From: Proteobacteria bacterium UBA981
GTDB lineage: Bacteria > Pseudomonadota > Gammaproteobacteria > Ga0077536
NCBI GenBank assembly: GCA_002292285.1
Contig: DBBP01000014.1
Coordinates: 1 to 64,000 of the forward strand
Length of the DNA: 64,000 nucleotides
Reading direction: 5' to 3'
In this document: piece by piece, positions 52,985 through 62,446 of the stretch
Position numbering within the stretch: the stretch's first letter is position 1
Layout: the number at the start of each line of letters is the position of its first letter
The notes under the pieces: generated by a model
The model's input: the letters and a program-made list of their open reading frames with translations, nothing else
Database searches by the model: none
Told to the model about the DNA's origin: nothing
Translations under genes and position numbers: made by a program

Positions 52985-54004
52985 ATGACGGCCGCGCGTG
53001 GATTACGCATTCTCATCATTGGCGGGATTGCCATCGTGAGCAGTTGCGTGCCACTAGGTAGTGCTATCTATCAGTCGCTCGTCAATCGACCCCAGATTGA
53101 ACTCACGGTTGGCGAAGGTGAGCAACGGATTGAAGTAACGCCAAACAAGGGCGCAAGAATCGTCTACGACCTCCATGTGCGGACCAACTCGGTTCAGGAG
53201 GAGTCGGAAAACGGTACGGCCAGCTATCAAGCTCGCTATCGCTTCCCGGTGAGTTACACCGTCAGTAATGCGGGTGGGCGCAAGCTGACCGAGGAGAACA
53301 GTTTTATCGATTGGCGCCAGGATGACGACGGAACGCTGCGCAAGCGGCAGAGTTCGCTTAGCGAAAGTGCCGCAGGGCTGGATGCGACGGGAGGAACTTT
53401 GAATGTCCGGGCGGCGTTTCGCAAGTTCGAAGTGCCGGATGACGGGGTCATCATTGTGAGCACGGATCTCGGTGAAGACAGCGACTATCAAGCCAGCGCT
53501 GAGCGCGCTGCACTGAGCGTCGAGCACGACGTCGTCGACCCGCTGTTCAATATTATGCTCGGGGTATTTATTTTGGTGGGCGGTTGGATTACCGCGGTAA
53601 TGGGGCTCGTTTTATTCCTTTCAGCGTCGAGCAATGGGGCGCCGCGTGATCTACCGGTCGGCGATATTTCCGCGGACGCGCGCCGCCAGGCGATGTTTTG
53701 TCATTTAGCGGGGTTCCTTGGCTTCGTTATTCCGCTTGGCAATGTCATTGGGCCATTGGCCGTGTGGATGGCGAACCGCGAGAACAACGCGTTCGTTGAC
53801 GACCAGGGCCGCGAAGCGCTCAATTTTCAGCTCACGATTCTGGTATACATGCTGCTCAGTTTCGCGCTTGTTCTGGTGTTGATTGGTTTGCTGATGTTCC
53901 CGCTGGTGTGGATTTTTCAGATCTGCCTGATGGTTGTCGCTGCCGTCAAAACGAACGACGGTGAGCTCTACCGATATCCTTTGACGATTCGGTTTTTGAG
54001 TTAG
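52985..54004 (+). CDS. Membrane protein with C-terminal DUF4870 domain
   Basis: 339 residues. An N-terminal membrane helix (ILIIGGIAIVSSCVPLG) precedes an extracytoplasmic beta-rich domain (about 30-180). A further helix (NIMLGVFILVGGWITAVMGLVLF) leads to a C-terminal DUF4870/Tic20-like domain: FCHLAGFLGFVIPLGNVIGPLAVWM, DDQGREALNFQLT and two more helices. DUF4870 proteins are normally about 110-130 residues, so the N-terminal sensor-like half is an unusual addition. Function unknown. It ends before a strong palindrome. Confidence 0.8.
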   Translation: MTAARGLRILIIGGIAIVSSCVPLGSAIYQSLVNRPQIELTVGEGEQRIEVTPNKGARIVYDLHVRTNSVQEESENGTASYQARYRFPVSYTVSNAGGRKLTEENSFIDWRQDDDGTLRKRQSSLSESAAGLDATGGTLNVRAAFRKFEVPDDGVIIVSTDLGEDSDYQASAERAALSVEHDVVDPLFNIMLGVFILVGGWITAVMGLVLFLSASSNGAPRDLPVGDISADARRQAMFCHLAGFLGFVIPLGNVIGPLAVWMANRENNAFVDDQGREALNFQLTILVYMLLSFALVLVLIGLLMFPLVWIFQICLMVVAAVKTNDGELYRYPLTIRFLS

Positions 54005-54011
54005 TTGGCCG

Positions 54012-54033
54012 ACCCGCCCCCGCGGGGGCGGGT
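54012..54033. terminator. Perfect 22-bp GC palindrome in a convergent gap
   Basis: ACCCGCCCCCG-CGGGGGCGGGT is an exact palindrome 7 nt after the DUF4870 gene stop and 47 nt from the end of the DUF4124 gene on the opposite strand. It probably acts as a bidirectional transcription barrier, although U-runs are missing. Confidence 0.65.
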
Positions 54034-54080
54034 ACAACACGCGTCGCGAGCACCACCACCGACGCGAGGCGGACGAAGAG

Positions 54081-54551
54081 CTATCTACAATTCTTCGTGA
54101 TGCCGTCTTCGTACGCCTTAATCGAACTTTCGCGTTCCCGATCCGATCGATAAACTCGCTCACCGGCGTCGTTGAGGGTGTACAAGCTGCCTGATTCCTT
54201 CATCAGCGCGAGTTGATCTTTCGCCTCGACGCAGCGTCTGGCGAGCTGCGCCTTTTGCTCTTTCTCTTTTTTTGCAGCCTGCTTTCTATCGGCCCGTTCG
54301 TTAGCGTAGGCGTTCAGCATGCGTTTCTGGCGATCAAGGCGCGCGGCTGAGCTCGGGGTTGGCGTTGCGGGTACCGGGGTGGTTTTTATCTTCACTTCCC
54401 GGGCAGATTTAACATCCGCCGGCGGGCGGTCTCCGTAGTGGAGTTTACCGTTGTCATCAACCCACTTGTAGATCTCAGCTGTTAGCGGTGCCGCCCACAG
54501 CGCCGTGACGCACAACGTCAGCCCCGCGATAACTTGTGCTCGACACATCAT
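54081..54551 (-). CDS. DUF4124 domain protein, exported
   Basis: 156 residues. A signal peptide (VIAGLTLCVTALWAAPLTA) is followed by the DUF4124 motif EIYKWVDDNGKLHYGDRPP, then a Lys/Arg-rich helical stretch and a C-terminus with conserved Cys residues (LARRCVEAKDQL, KNC). DUF4124 proteins are envelope proteins of unknown function. It lies 118 nt downstream of the BVMO gene on the same strand, probably fortuitously. Confidence 0.82.
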   Translation of the reverse strand: MMCRAQVIAGLTLCVTALWAAPLTAEIYKWVDDNGKLHYGDRPPADVKSAREVKIKTTPVPATPTPSSAARLDRQKRMLNAYANERADRKQAAKKEKEQKAQLARRCVEAKDQLALMKESGSLYTLNDAGERVYRSDRERESSIKAYEDGITKNCR

Positions 54552-54669
54552 GAAAGTTCGGCCCGGCGAACTTGTCCGCATACCACCAATAACTGCTGAA
54601 CTAAGCGTAAATCCGACCTGCCAGGGTCGGTCGTCTCGTTTTCGTCTGCCGTGCAAACAACGTCCATCA

Positions 54670-56319
54670 TTAACTGAGCTCAAAGCCTGCATAACCTTCG
54701 GCCGCGCTTTTTTCCAGTGCTTCCATATACATCGGCAGGCCGCCGGGATACATCAGAATTTCGCGCTTCTTGCCGGGAATGTTCGCACCCATATACCAGG
54801 AGTCCGCTTGCGGGAAGAGCGTTGGCCTGACCAATTCAAGGCATTCTTCGCGCCACGCTTGCTCCGCTTGCGGGGTGGCCTCGATGCGGCTGAGATTGTG
54901 CTCGCGCAGATAGCAAAGCATCTCGACAATGTATTCACCCTGAAATTCCGCACTGGTCGGACCATTGCAAAATGCGGTCGGCGCTTGCGGTCCGTAGCTG
55001 ACGAGTAGATTGGGGAAGCCAGAGTTGGCCAGACCCTGATAGGTGCGCACACCGTCAGCCCACTTCTGCGCAAGGTTGCTGCCATCGCTGCCGCGAATGT
55101 CGATCTCGGTAAGGCCACCAGTTACCGCGTCGAAGCCGGTCGCCAGCACCAGCACATCGACGGGATACTCGCGCCCACCTGCAACGACACCGGCTGGCGT
55201 TATCTGGCTAATCGGCGTTTGTTTTATGTCGACCAGATGGACGTGAGGCTCATTAAACATATCGTAGTACCACTGTTCGAGCGACGGACGCTTGGTACCA
55301 AATGGATGTGGTGGCACTGCTGGTGCCAACAGCTCAGCTGTAGCCGGCTCGTCGATTCGTTCGTGCACTTTCCCGCGCCAAAAATCGTAAGCAGTCCGGT
55401 TGGCGGCCGCGTCGCTGAGCAAGTCCTGGAAATTGGCGAGCCAGAACCAGAAGCCGCCCTTAGCCCACAACTTTTCAAACAGCTCGGTGCGTTCGGCGGG
55501 TGACGCCTGCAGCGCAGAGCGCGGGTCGAAGAGATAATCGGTGCCGCCGAAACTTTGTGAGCGAGTGGCGAAATCTGCAGGATAATTTGTGCGCAAACGT
55601 TCGTTATCGGTTGCATCAAGCTGTTGCTGCTGCATCGGTAAGCAAAGATTCGGCGTACGTTGAAAAACTGTCAGCTCTCGTGCCGCGCGTGCCGCTTCCT
55701 GGGCAACCTGCACGCCGCTCGCTCCGGTGCCAATAACACCGACGCGCTGTCCGGAAAAATCGAGACCTTGTTGCGGCCACAAGCCCGTGTGGTGGCAGGG
55801 GCCGCTAAATGAATCCAACCCGTCGAACGCAGGGGTATAAGGCACTGAACCGAAGCCGGTACACACCAACAAGTAGTTCGCGCGCATTTGGCTTGGGCCA
55901 GTGTCGCTATCTGATTCCACAATCCAGTTGCGAGCTTGTTCGTCAAAGTGCGTTCGGCGCACGCGCGTATCGAAACTGATGTCACGACTCAAGTCGAGCT
56001 GTTGATCAACAAATTCGAAATAGGCACGCATTTCCGCATAGCCGGGAAAGCGCTCGTTCCAATCCCATTTGCGCCACAGAGACTCGCGGGAAAACTGATA
56101 AATATTGCACGTCGTATCGACGCGCGCGCCAGGATAGCAATTCCAGTGCCATATCCCACCGACGCCCGATCCCGCTTCTACCAGATGGACGTTAAAACCG
56201 TGTTCGCGCAAACGATCGAGTAGATAAAGGCCGGAAAACCCCGCCCCGATAATGAGCACGTCGAGTGTTTCGGTGGCCATAGCACTGGCCGATTCGTGCT
56301 TTGCTTGGGCCGTAGTCAC
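54670..56319 (-). CDS. Type I Baeyer-Villiger monooxygenase
   Basis: 549 residues. It is an FAD/NADPH enzyme that inserts oxygen into ketones to make esters or lactones. The FAD Rossmann motif GAGFSG (25-30), the type I fingerprint F171-x-G-x3-H177-x3-W181-P182 (FSGPCHHTGLWP) and the NADPH motif GTGASG (197-202) are all intact. I start it at GTG 56319, 7 nt after AGGAGA; ATG 56280 is the alternative. The length is that of cyclohexanone/phenylacetone-type enzymes; 4-hydroxyacetophenone monooxygenase is longer (about 640), so the substrate is open. Esterases and hydroquinone dioxygenase nearby favour an aryl ketone. Confidence 0.93.
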   Translation of the reverse strand: MTTAQAKHESASAMATETLDVLIIGAGFSGLYLLDRLREHGFNVHLVEAGSGVGGIWHWNCYPGARVDTTCNIYQFSRESLWRKWDWNERFPGYAEMRAYFEFVDQQLDLSRDISFDTRVRRTHFDEQARNWIVESDSDTGPSQMRANYLLVCTGFGSVPYTPAFDGLDSFSGPCHHTGLWPQQGLDFSGQRVGVIGTGASGVQVAQEAARAARELTVFQRTPNLCLPMQQQQLDATDNERLRTNYPADFATRSQSFGGTDYLFDPRSALQASPAERTELFEKLWAKGGFWFWLANFQDLLSDAAANRTAYDFWRGKVHERIDEPATAELLAPAVPPHPFGTKRPSLEQWYYDMFNEPHVHLVDIKQTPISQITPAGVVAGGREYPVDVLVLATGFDAVTGGLTEIDIRGSDGSNLAQKWADGVRTYQGLANSGFPNLLVSYGPQAPTAFCNGPTSAEFQGEYIVEMLCYLREHNLSRIEATPQAEQAWREECLELVRPTLFPQADSWYMGANIPGKKREILMYPGGLPMYMEALEKSAAEGYAGFELS

Positions 56320-56559
56320 TTGCTGATCTCCTGCCTGATAATTTCGCTTAAAACGAATACTGAGGTGTTTGGGCGAAGCCGTCTGCACCTGACTCAGAAC
56401 AAAGCTAGCCGTGTGTGGCAGAGGCCGTCAAGCCTTGCTTGCGCGCGCGTTCATTACCGTCATCGACATGCAGCGTCAGTTTCTTTCGTCAAGATTTTGT
56501 TCTTCTATGCGCCCCATTACACTAGGCTGGTGGATTGTGCATCACAGTGAGGCGGCGGT

Positions 56560-57591
56560 ATGGCGGGAACGTTAGAGTTTGGCTTGTTCGATTGGATCGA
56601 CAGCGGCCCGGGAGCGCTTGGGGAACTATTCGAATCTCGGCTGCAACTTGTTGAGCGCGCGGACCAGGCGGGATTTTATGGTTACCACCTCGCAGAACAC
56701 CACGGTACGCCACTCGGTATGGCGCCGTCGCCGGCGCTATTCTTCGCCGCAGCGGCGCAACGAACCACTCGCATCCGTTTTAGCCCGATGGCCTATTTAC
56801 TGCCGCTCTATCACCCCGTGCGCCTCATCGAAGAGATCTGCATGCTGGACCACCTTTCGCAAGGACGGTTCGAAATCGGTGTTAGCCGCGGTGTTTCACC
56901 CTATGAGATTAAATGTTTCAACGTTGACCCGGAACAAACCCGCGAGATCTTCACCGAGACGCTGGAAATATTTCGCGCCGGAATGTGTAACGAGGTACTT
57001 AATTACGACGGCAAGCACTATCAATTTAACGATGTACCCATGGCCATAAAGCCGCTGCAGCAACCCTATCCACCGCTCTGGTATCCGTCCTTCAGTCAGT
57101 CGGGCGTCGAGTACGCGGCCACCCATGGTTACAATTTCCTCAGCCTCGGGCCGCCCGGGCTGGTGGCCAGCCTGATGAATCAGTACCGCGAAATCTCGGT
57201 GGCGCATGCAGGTGACAAAGAGCGTATCAACGGCCATGTCGCGGCGCCGAAAATGGGCGCCATGCGCCAAATCTACATTGCCGATACAGACGCCGAAGCC
57301 TTATCAGATGCAGAGCGCGGCTACGCGGATTGGTATCGTTCCATTACGCAGCTCTGGCACCGGCACAATGACAACAGTTATGACGAATTCTTCGACTGGA
57401 ATGCTTGCCTCGGCGCCGAAACCATACTGATTGGTTCGGTCGACAAGGTTCGCGACCAGATTCGTGAGTTGGTTGAGCTAAGCGGCATCAATTATTTTGT
57501 CGGTTCGTTCGCATGGGGGTCGTTGACGCCCGCGCAAAGCCAGCGCTCGCTGGACTTGTTTATCAACGAGATCATGCCGTCCATCGGCTGA
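56560..57591 (+). CDS. LLM-class flavin-dependent monooxygenase
   Basis: 343 residues, bacterial luciferase-like TIM barrel. Family motifs: FYGYHLAEHHGTPLGMAPSP near residue 40, RIRFSPMAYLLPLYHP near 75, and LDHLSQGRFEIGVSRGVSPYE near 100. Such enzymes use FMNH2 from a separate reductase, which is not encoded nearby. It is divergent from the BVMO gene with a 240-nt gap. The substrate is unknown; it could perform a type II Baeyer-Villiger or ring-hydroxylation step. Confidence 0.88.
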   Translation: MAGTLEFGLFDWIDSGPGALGELFESRLQLVERADQAGFYGYHLAEHHGTPLGMAPSPALFFAAAAQRTTRIRFSPMAYLLPLYHPVRLIEEICMLDHLSQGRFEIGVSRGVSPYEIKCFNVDPEQTREIFTETLEIFRAGMCNEVLNYDGKHYQFNDVPMAIKPLQQPYPPLWYPSFSQSGVEYAATHGYNFLSLGPPGLVASLMNQYREISVAHAGDKERINGHVAAPKMGAMRQIYIADTDAEALSDAERGYADWYRSITQLWHRHNDNSYDEFFDWNACLGAETILIGSVDKVRDQIRELVELSGINYFVGSFAWGSLTPAQSQRSLDLFINEIMPSIG

Positions 57592-57732
57592 CGGTGAACA
57601 CGATGAGGTCGTGGATTCGTCGATTGAAAGTGTCGGCCGGCGCTGGTTCGGAGAATTCATTCCCCCACCAGGTATTGCACAACGCGGCGGTCGGGAAATT
57701 CTGCCGGTCCCAACCCCAGAGGAAAACGTTTT

Positions 57733-58677
57733 ATGAACGACCCTATCGACATCACCCCTTTGCTTGATCCCGAAATCGCCACGGCATTAACGCGTTTAAA
57801 AATGGGTTTCGACACCCTGACGAGGGAAAGCCTCCCGAAGGTGCGCGAGTTCATGGCGAACATCCCCCCGTTGCCACTAACCGATAAGGTCGAGCGAACG
57901 GATCATCAGGTGCCGGATCGTCCGGGGGTTAGTGTGCGGGTTCATCGACCTAAAAATGCCACCGGAAAACTACCATGCATCTATTGGATGCATGGAGGCG
58001 GTTTGGTGGTCGGCAGTAATTCGGGCGATGACTTACGTTTTGACCGTTGGTGTGTGGAGCTCAATTGCATGGGCGCTTCGGTGGAATACGGCCTCGCGCC
58101 CGAGTCTCCTTATCCCGGCCCACTGGAAGACTGTTACGCCGGATTACGCTGGTTACACGAGAACGCCGATGAGCTGGGTGTCAACGCCGATTGCGTCGGC
58201 ATCGGTGGATCCAGCGCCGGTGCCGGACTTGCCGCTGGCCTGGGACTGCTGGTGCGTGACCGGGATGAGTTCGCGGTGGCGTTTCAGGCACTCATTTACC
58301 CGATGATCGATGATCGGCAAATCACAACGTCGAGCCAGTGGAACGATCCGGTATGGCCGCCGCAAGCCAATCGTTTCGGTTGGGATAGTTATCTGGGCGG
58401 CTTGAGTGGCGACGATGTGCCGTACTACGCTGCGGCTGCGCGTGCGACCGACCTACGAGGGCTCGCGCCGACATTTATCTGTGTCGGGGCGCTGGATGGT
58501 TTCGCAGATGAGGATATCGAATATGCGACTCGCCTGCGTCATGCCGGCGTGGCCAGTGAGCTGCATGTCTATCCGGGCGCGCCGCACGGCTTCGACGCGT
58601 TAATGCCAAACACCGCAGTGGCGAAACGGGCAAAGCAGGAAATGGAAGTGTGGTTGCACAGTCAGCTGGGCCGTTGA
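57733..58677 (+). CDS. HSL-family alpha/beta hydrolase (esterase)
   Basis: 314 residues, alpha/beta-hydrolase fold 3. The oxyanion motif HGGG is at 87-90 and the nucleophile elbow is GSSAG with Ser161, where most relatives have GDSAG. The C-terminal FADEDIEYATRLRHAG and PHGFD supply the acid and His. The RBS AGAGGA precedes the ATG. It hydrolyses a short-chain ester; it could act on the ester made by the BVMO. Confidence 0.9.
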   Translation: MNDPIDITPLLDPEIATALTRLKMGFDTLTRESLPKVREFMANIPPLPLTDKVERTDHQVPDRPGVSVRVHRPKNATGKLPCIYWMHGGGLVVGSNSGDDLRFDRWCVELNCMGASVEYGLAPESPYPGPLEDCYAGLRWLHENADELGVNADCVGIGGSSAGAGLAAGLGLLVRDRDEFAVAFQALIYPMIDDRQITTSSQWNDPVWPPQANRFGWDSYLGGLSGDDVPYYAAAARATDLRGLAPTFICVGALDGFADEDIEYATRLRHAGVASELHVYPGAPHGFDALMPNTAVAKRAKQEMEVWLHSQLGR

Positions 58678-58735
58678 TCACGTCAGCTGCCGCGCAACTG
58701 GCTATGCCGCGGCGCGACGCGCTTATGCTCGCTGT

Positions 58736-59680
58736 TTAACTGGCCGAGCCAAAGGCCCCGCGCAGCGCAGCCGCAGCATCATCCAACGCTGTTAAGGCGG
58801 TATCGACTTTCCCGCCCATGCGTGCGAATCCATGAATCATGCCTTCGTAGTGCCGATGTTCGACGGGTACGCCAGCCTGTCGCAGGGTAGCGGAATAGGC
58901 AATTGCCTCGTCACGCAAGGGGTCGAACTCTGCCGTTTGAATGAACGCGGCGGGTAAGCCGCTGTGATCAGCCGCGAGCTGCGGTGAGGCGTGTGGATCG
59001 GTGCGGGTGATGCGCTTGGGTAAATACCAGTCGGAAAACTGTTCCATCGCAGCCCGGGTCAACATATAGCCCTTACCGTTATCGCGCAGCGAATCGTTGT
59101 CTGCAGTGAAATCGAGCGCCGGATAAATCAGTAATTGCAAACTGAGCGGAACATCGCCTTCGTCGCGTAACGCAAGCGCTACAGCGGCGGCGAGATTGCC
59201 GCCCGCGGAGTCGCCTCCGACTGCCACGCGCGACCGGTCGATGCCGAGGTCGCTCGCTTTACCGGTGATCCAGCGCACAGCGGCACACGCATCGTCAAAT
59301 GCAGCAGGGAACTTGTGTTCGGGGGCGAGTCGATAGTCGACTGCCGCGACCACCACCCCGGCATGCCCGGCCAGGTACCGACACACGTGGTCGTGGGTGT
59401 CCAGATCACCGACCACCCAGCCTCCGCCGTGGTAGAAAACCAGTACCGGTAGCATCTGGCCGGACGGGTTGTGTGGCCGGTACATGCGGAGCGGAACATT
59501 ACCTGCGGGTCCGGCGAAGACCAGATTTGCAACGCTATCCAGCGCCGGTGTCGAATGGCGATAGATAGCCGTCGAACCCGTGTAGAACTTGCGCATCGTA
59601 ACGAAATCGTCGGCCTCGAAAGGCACGCCAGCAGCTTTTGCCGCATCAACGATAGTCTGACATTGTGGATGTAATGGCAT
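58736..59680 (-). CDS. HSL-family alpha/beta hydrolase (esterase), second copy type
   Basis: 314 residues, same family as the neighbouring esterase but clearly diverged. HGGG at 84-87; GDSAG with Ser158 at 156-160; DPLRDEAIAYSATLRQAG and MIHGFARM give the catalytic Asp and His. It converges with the other esterase, 58 nt apart. Having two such enzymes around one BVMO suggests different ester chain lengths or substrates, as an inference. Confidence 0.9.
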   Translation of the reverse strand: MPLHPQCQTIVDAAKAAGVPFEADDFVTMRKFYTGSTAIYRHSTPALDSVANLVFAGPAGNVPLRMYRPHNPSGQMLPVLVFYHGGGWVVGDLDTHDHVCRYLAGHAGVVVAAVDYRLAPEHKFPAAFDDACAAVRWITGKASDLGIDRSRVAVGGDSAGGNLAAAVALALRDEGDVPLSLQLLIYPALDFTADNDSLRDNGKGYMLTRAAMEQFSDWYLPKRITRTDPHASPQLAADHSGLPAAFIQTAEFDPLRDEAIAYSATLRQAGVPVEHRHYEGMIHGFARMGGKVDTALTALDDAAAALRGAFGSAS

Positions 59681-59768
59681 CAGCAGGCTCGATTAATTTG
59701 CAAGGTGCCGCGCACGATAAAGTCGCGCGGCCCGGCCGTGGTAACAGCCGGGTCCTGTGACTTGTCGC

Positions 59769-60050
59769 TTAGTCGCCAGCGACGACGAACAACGCATCCA
59801 TTCCTTGGTTACGGGTCGGGATAATTGCCTGATATTCGCTTGAGTTATACCAATCCTTAGCTGCCTGCTTGGTGTCGAATTTCAACACCACTAGGACTTT
59901 ATGTGAGGTTTCGCCGTGCAGTGTTTCGAGCGGGCCGCGACATACGAGTTCACCGCCATACTGAGCTACGAGAGGTCCGGCAACAGCGCTGTATTCGGCC
60001 ATCTTGTCGGCATCCTTTGGGCTGGCTATTACAGATACATAAGCACTCAT
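59769..60050 (-). CDS. DUF1330 protein
   Basis: 93 residues, a ferredoxin-like dimeric alpha/beta-barrel fold. The sequence SAYVSVIASPKDADKMAEY, PLETLHGE and KVLVVLKFDTKQAAKDWYNSSEYQAI is typical of DUF1330. The family is common in catabolic clusters; no catalytic role is proven. It is 24 nt downstream of the SDR gene and thus the probable last gene of this minus-strand operon before the esterase. Confidence 0.9.
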   Translation of the reverse strand: MSAYVSVIASPKDADKMAEYSAVAGPLVAQYGGELVCRGPLETLHGETSHKVLVVLKFDTKQAAKDWYNSSEYQAIIPTRNQGMDALFVVAGD

Positions 60051-60074
60051 GAGATTCTCCTGGTTGGAATAAAA

Positions 60075-60893
60075 TTAGACTTCAACCCCCGCAAGGTGCT
60101 CGGTTAAGCGCTCGGCAGTGGTATCCCACAACGCCTCGGCAAGTGCCTCGTCGAGGGCATTGCGAGCCGGTCGTTGTTGTTTACAGTTTACGAAATAGCG
60201 GCCGCTGATGCTTGCTCCCTGTTTGCTGGTGGCCAGATAGACTGACGTGCGCGCGCCGTCGCTTACATTTCCCCCGCTCGTGCCGAATCCCTGGCGCAAA
60301 AGTTTCGTGCTTATCACGCCGGGATGAAGTGCGTTGACTCGCATGCCGGGTTGACGTTTGGACAAGCTCAGCGTGAACAACAGATTCGCGAGTTTGGAAC
60401 TCGAATAGGCCGCGTAAGCACTCCACTGCACGGCTCCGTCCAGGCTGGCAGGGTCCAGTTCCGCGCCGGCATGGGTCATTGAGCTCACGTTAACAACGCG
60501 GGCCTGTGGGGCGGCTAGCAGCAGCGGCAACAAGCGTAGGGTGAGCAGCCATGGCGCGAAATAATTCACCGCCATGGTGTGTTCCAAACCGTCCGCTGTC
60601 ATTTCGTAACGGGTCGCAATCATGCCGGCGTTATTCAACATAACATCGAGGTGGGTTGTATGTGCAGAGATTTGCGCCGGTAACGTGGCGACTTCTTGCA
60701 TTGATGAGAAATCGGCCCACACCGGAATTACTGTCGCGCGCCGGGTGGATAAGCGGTTTGCACATGTCGTCGCACTGTCGCGTGTACGACCGTGTGCAAT
60801 GACTCGAAAACCCAACTCCAGCAGGCGTGCAGCGGTTGCTAAGCCGATTCCATCAGTTGCACCGGTAACGAGGACCGTGGATTGTGCGGGCAC
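60075..60893 (-). CDS. Short-chain dehydrogenase/reductase
   Basis: 272 residues. It is a classical/retinol-dehydrogenase-like SDR: TGATDGIG at 10-17, NNAG at 87-90, catalytic Ser near 138 and Y163-x3-K167. It oxidises an alcohol or reduces a ketone with NAD(P). In this position it could form the ketone substrate of the BVMO from a secondary alcohol (inference). It lies 29 nt after the aldehyde dehydrogenase gene on the same strand. Confidence 0.9.
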   Translation of the reverse strand: MPAQSTVLVTGATDGIGLATAARLLELGFRVIAHGRTRDSATTCANRLSTRRATVIPVWADFSSMQEVATLPAQISAHTTHLDVMLNNAGMIATRYEMTADGLEHTMAVNYFAPWLLTLRLLPLLLAAPQARVVNVSSMTHAGAELDPASLDGAVQWSAYAAYSSSKLANLLFTLSLSKRQPGMRVNALHPGVISTKLLRQGFGTSGGNVSDGARTSVYLATSKQGASISGRYFVNCKQQRPARNALDEALAEALWDTTAERLTEHLAGVEV

Positions 60894-60922
60894 CTTAGTG
60901 TCGCGCGCTGGCTAAGCGTTTC

Positions 60923-62422
60923 TCAGCGTGGATAGTAGGGCGGAATCTGCGCGTCATAATTGATCCAGATGGATTTCGGTTCGGTGTATTCATGCAAGCA
61001 CTCGCTGCCCAAATCGCGGCCGAAGCCGGATTGCCCGACGCCGCCAAATGGCGAGCCAGGATGTACCCGTTTGTAGCAGTTAACCCACACCATGCCGGCT
61101 TCGATGGCATCGGCAACGCGGTGCGCGCGAGCCAGATTGGTCGTCCATAGACCACTACCCAAGCCGTACTCGGTGGCATTGGCGAGCGCGATTGCTTCTG
61201 CTTCGTCGCTAAAGCGCGTGACCGATACGAACGGGCCGAAAACTTCCTCGCTGAATACGCGGTCGCCAAGCTTCGCTTCAACGATGGTCGGTTGCAGAAA
61301 GTTGCCGGTCTCCAAGCCTGGCGTCTGCGGTGCCTGGCCGCCGGTAAGAATGCGGTTACCTTCATCACGGCATACTTGCAGATAATTGAGCACCCGCTGT
61401 TGATGCATCGGCGAGGTCAAGGGACCCATTTCCGTTGCCGGGTCAAGCGGGTCGCCCAATCGAATCGATTCGGCCAGCGTGATGAACTTATCGAGGAAGT
61501 CATCCGCAATGCTTTCGTGTAGCAACAAGCGTGAGCCGGCGATGCAGGCTTGTCCCTGATTGTGAAATATTGCGAATGCCGAACCGCCGACGGAGGCTGG
61601 AATAACGGCATCTTCGAAGACGATATTCGGTCCTTTACCGCCGAGTTCGAGCGACACTCTTTTCAGGTTGTCCGCCGACGCCGCGATGATTTTGCGCCCG
61701 GTCACAGTCGAGCCGGTGAACGAGATTTTATTGACATCGGGGTGCTCGGCCAGGCGTTGTCCTGCGTGCTCGCCGTAGCCCGGCACAATATTGACCACAC
61801 CGGCCGGGAAACCCACTTCGTGCATCATCTCGGCCAAGCGTAATGTCGATAACGGGGTAATCTCGGACGGCTTCATGACAACGGTGTTCCCCGCCGCGAG
61901 CGCCGGCCCTAATTTCCAGCTGCAAAACATCAACGGGAAATTCCACGGCACAATTTGTCCGACGACACCGACCGGCTGACGCTTTACAACGTTCAGAAAG
62001 CCGCTTTCAACTGGCACTTGCCGGCCATCGATTTTGTCCGCCATGCCGGCGAAATAGCGAAAGTTGAGCAGGGTTCTCGGGACATCCAGAAACCGGGTGT
62101 CCTTGATGGGGTGGCCGGTATCGATGGTTTCCAGTTCCGCGAGCTCGTCGAAGCAGGATTCCATTTTCTCGCACAGTTTGTGCATCAGTCGTGCCCGCTC
62201 GGAAGCCGGTACGGCTGCCCAGGCTGGAAACGCGGCGCGAGCAGCGGCTACCGCGCGATCGACGTCTGCGGCGCGGGCCTCTGCAATACGACAGATCTCG
62301 CTGTTATCAAACGGATTAGTGACACTTATGGTGGCGCCGTCGATGCCATCGACCCATTCGCCACCAATGAACAATTGGCGCGGCAGTTTGTTGATATCCA
62401 CGGCTTTCAGGCTGCTGGGCAT
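60923..62422 (-). CDS. Aldehyde dehydrogenase, probably 4-hydroxymuconic semialdehyde dehydrogenase
   Basis: 499 residues, NAD(P)-dependent aldehyde dehydrogenase with Glu259 (LELGGKG) and catalytic Cys293 (FHNQGQACIAGSR). The general fold is betaine-aldehyde-dehydrogenase-like. It lies 24 nt downstream of the hydroquinone dioxygenase large subunit, the place occupied by the dehydrogenase that turns 4-hydroxymuconic semialdehyde into maleylacetate in known hydroquinone clusters. Function is assigned from that context; sequence alone shows only the family. Confidence 0.88.
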   Translation of the reverse strand: MPSSLKAVDINKLPRQLFIGGEWVDGIDGATISVTNPFDNSEICRIAEARAADVDRAVAAARAAFPAWAAVPASERARLMHKLCEKMESCFDELAELETIDTGHPIKDTRFLDVPRTLLNFRYFAGMADKIDGRQVPVESGFLNVVKRQPVGVVGQIVPWNFPLMFCSWKLGPALAAGNTVVMKPSEITPLSTLRLAEMMHEVGFPAGVVNIVPGYGEHAGQRLAEHPDVNKISFTGSTVTGRKIIAASADNLKRVSLELGGKGPNIVFEDAVIPASVGGSAFAIFHNQGQACIAGSRLLLHESIADDFLDKFITLAESIRLGDPLDPATEMGPLTSPMHQQRVLNYLQVCRDEGNRILTGGQAPQTPGLETGNFLQPTIVEAKLGDRVFSEEVFGPFVSVTRFSDEAEAIALANATEYGLGSGLWTTNLARAHRVADAIEAGMVWVNCYKRVHPGSPFGGVGQSGFGRDLGSECLHEYTEPKSIWINYDAQIPPYYPR

Positions 62423-62446
62423 GCTAATTAACGTCCACTAATCTGA

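Noticed and set aside
54670..56319. Naming the BVMO as 4-hydroxyacetophenone monooxygenase
   Set aside because: That enzyme has an extra N-terminal domain (about 640 residues); this protein is 549, so only the family is assigned.
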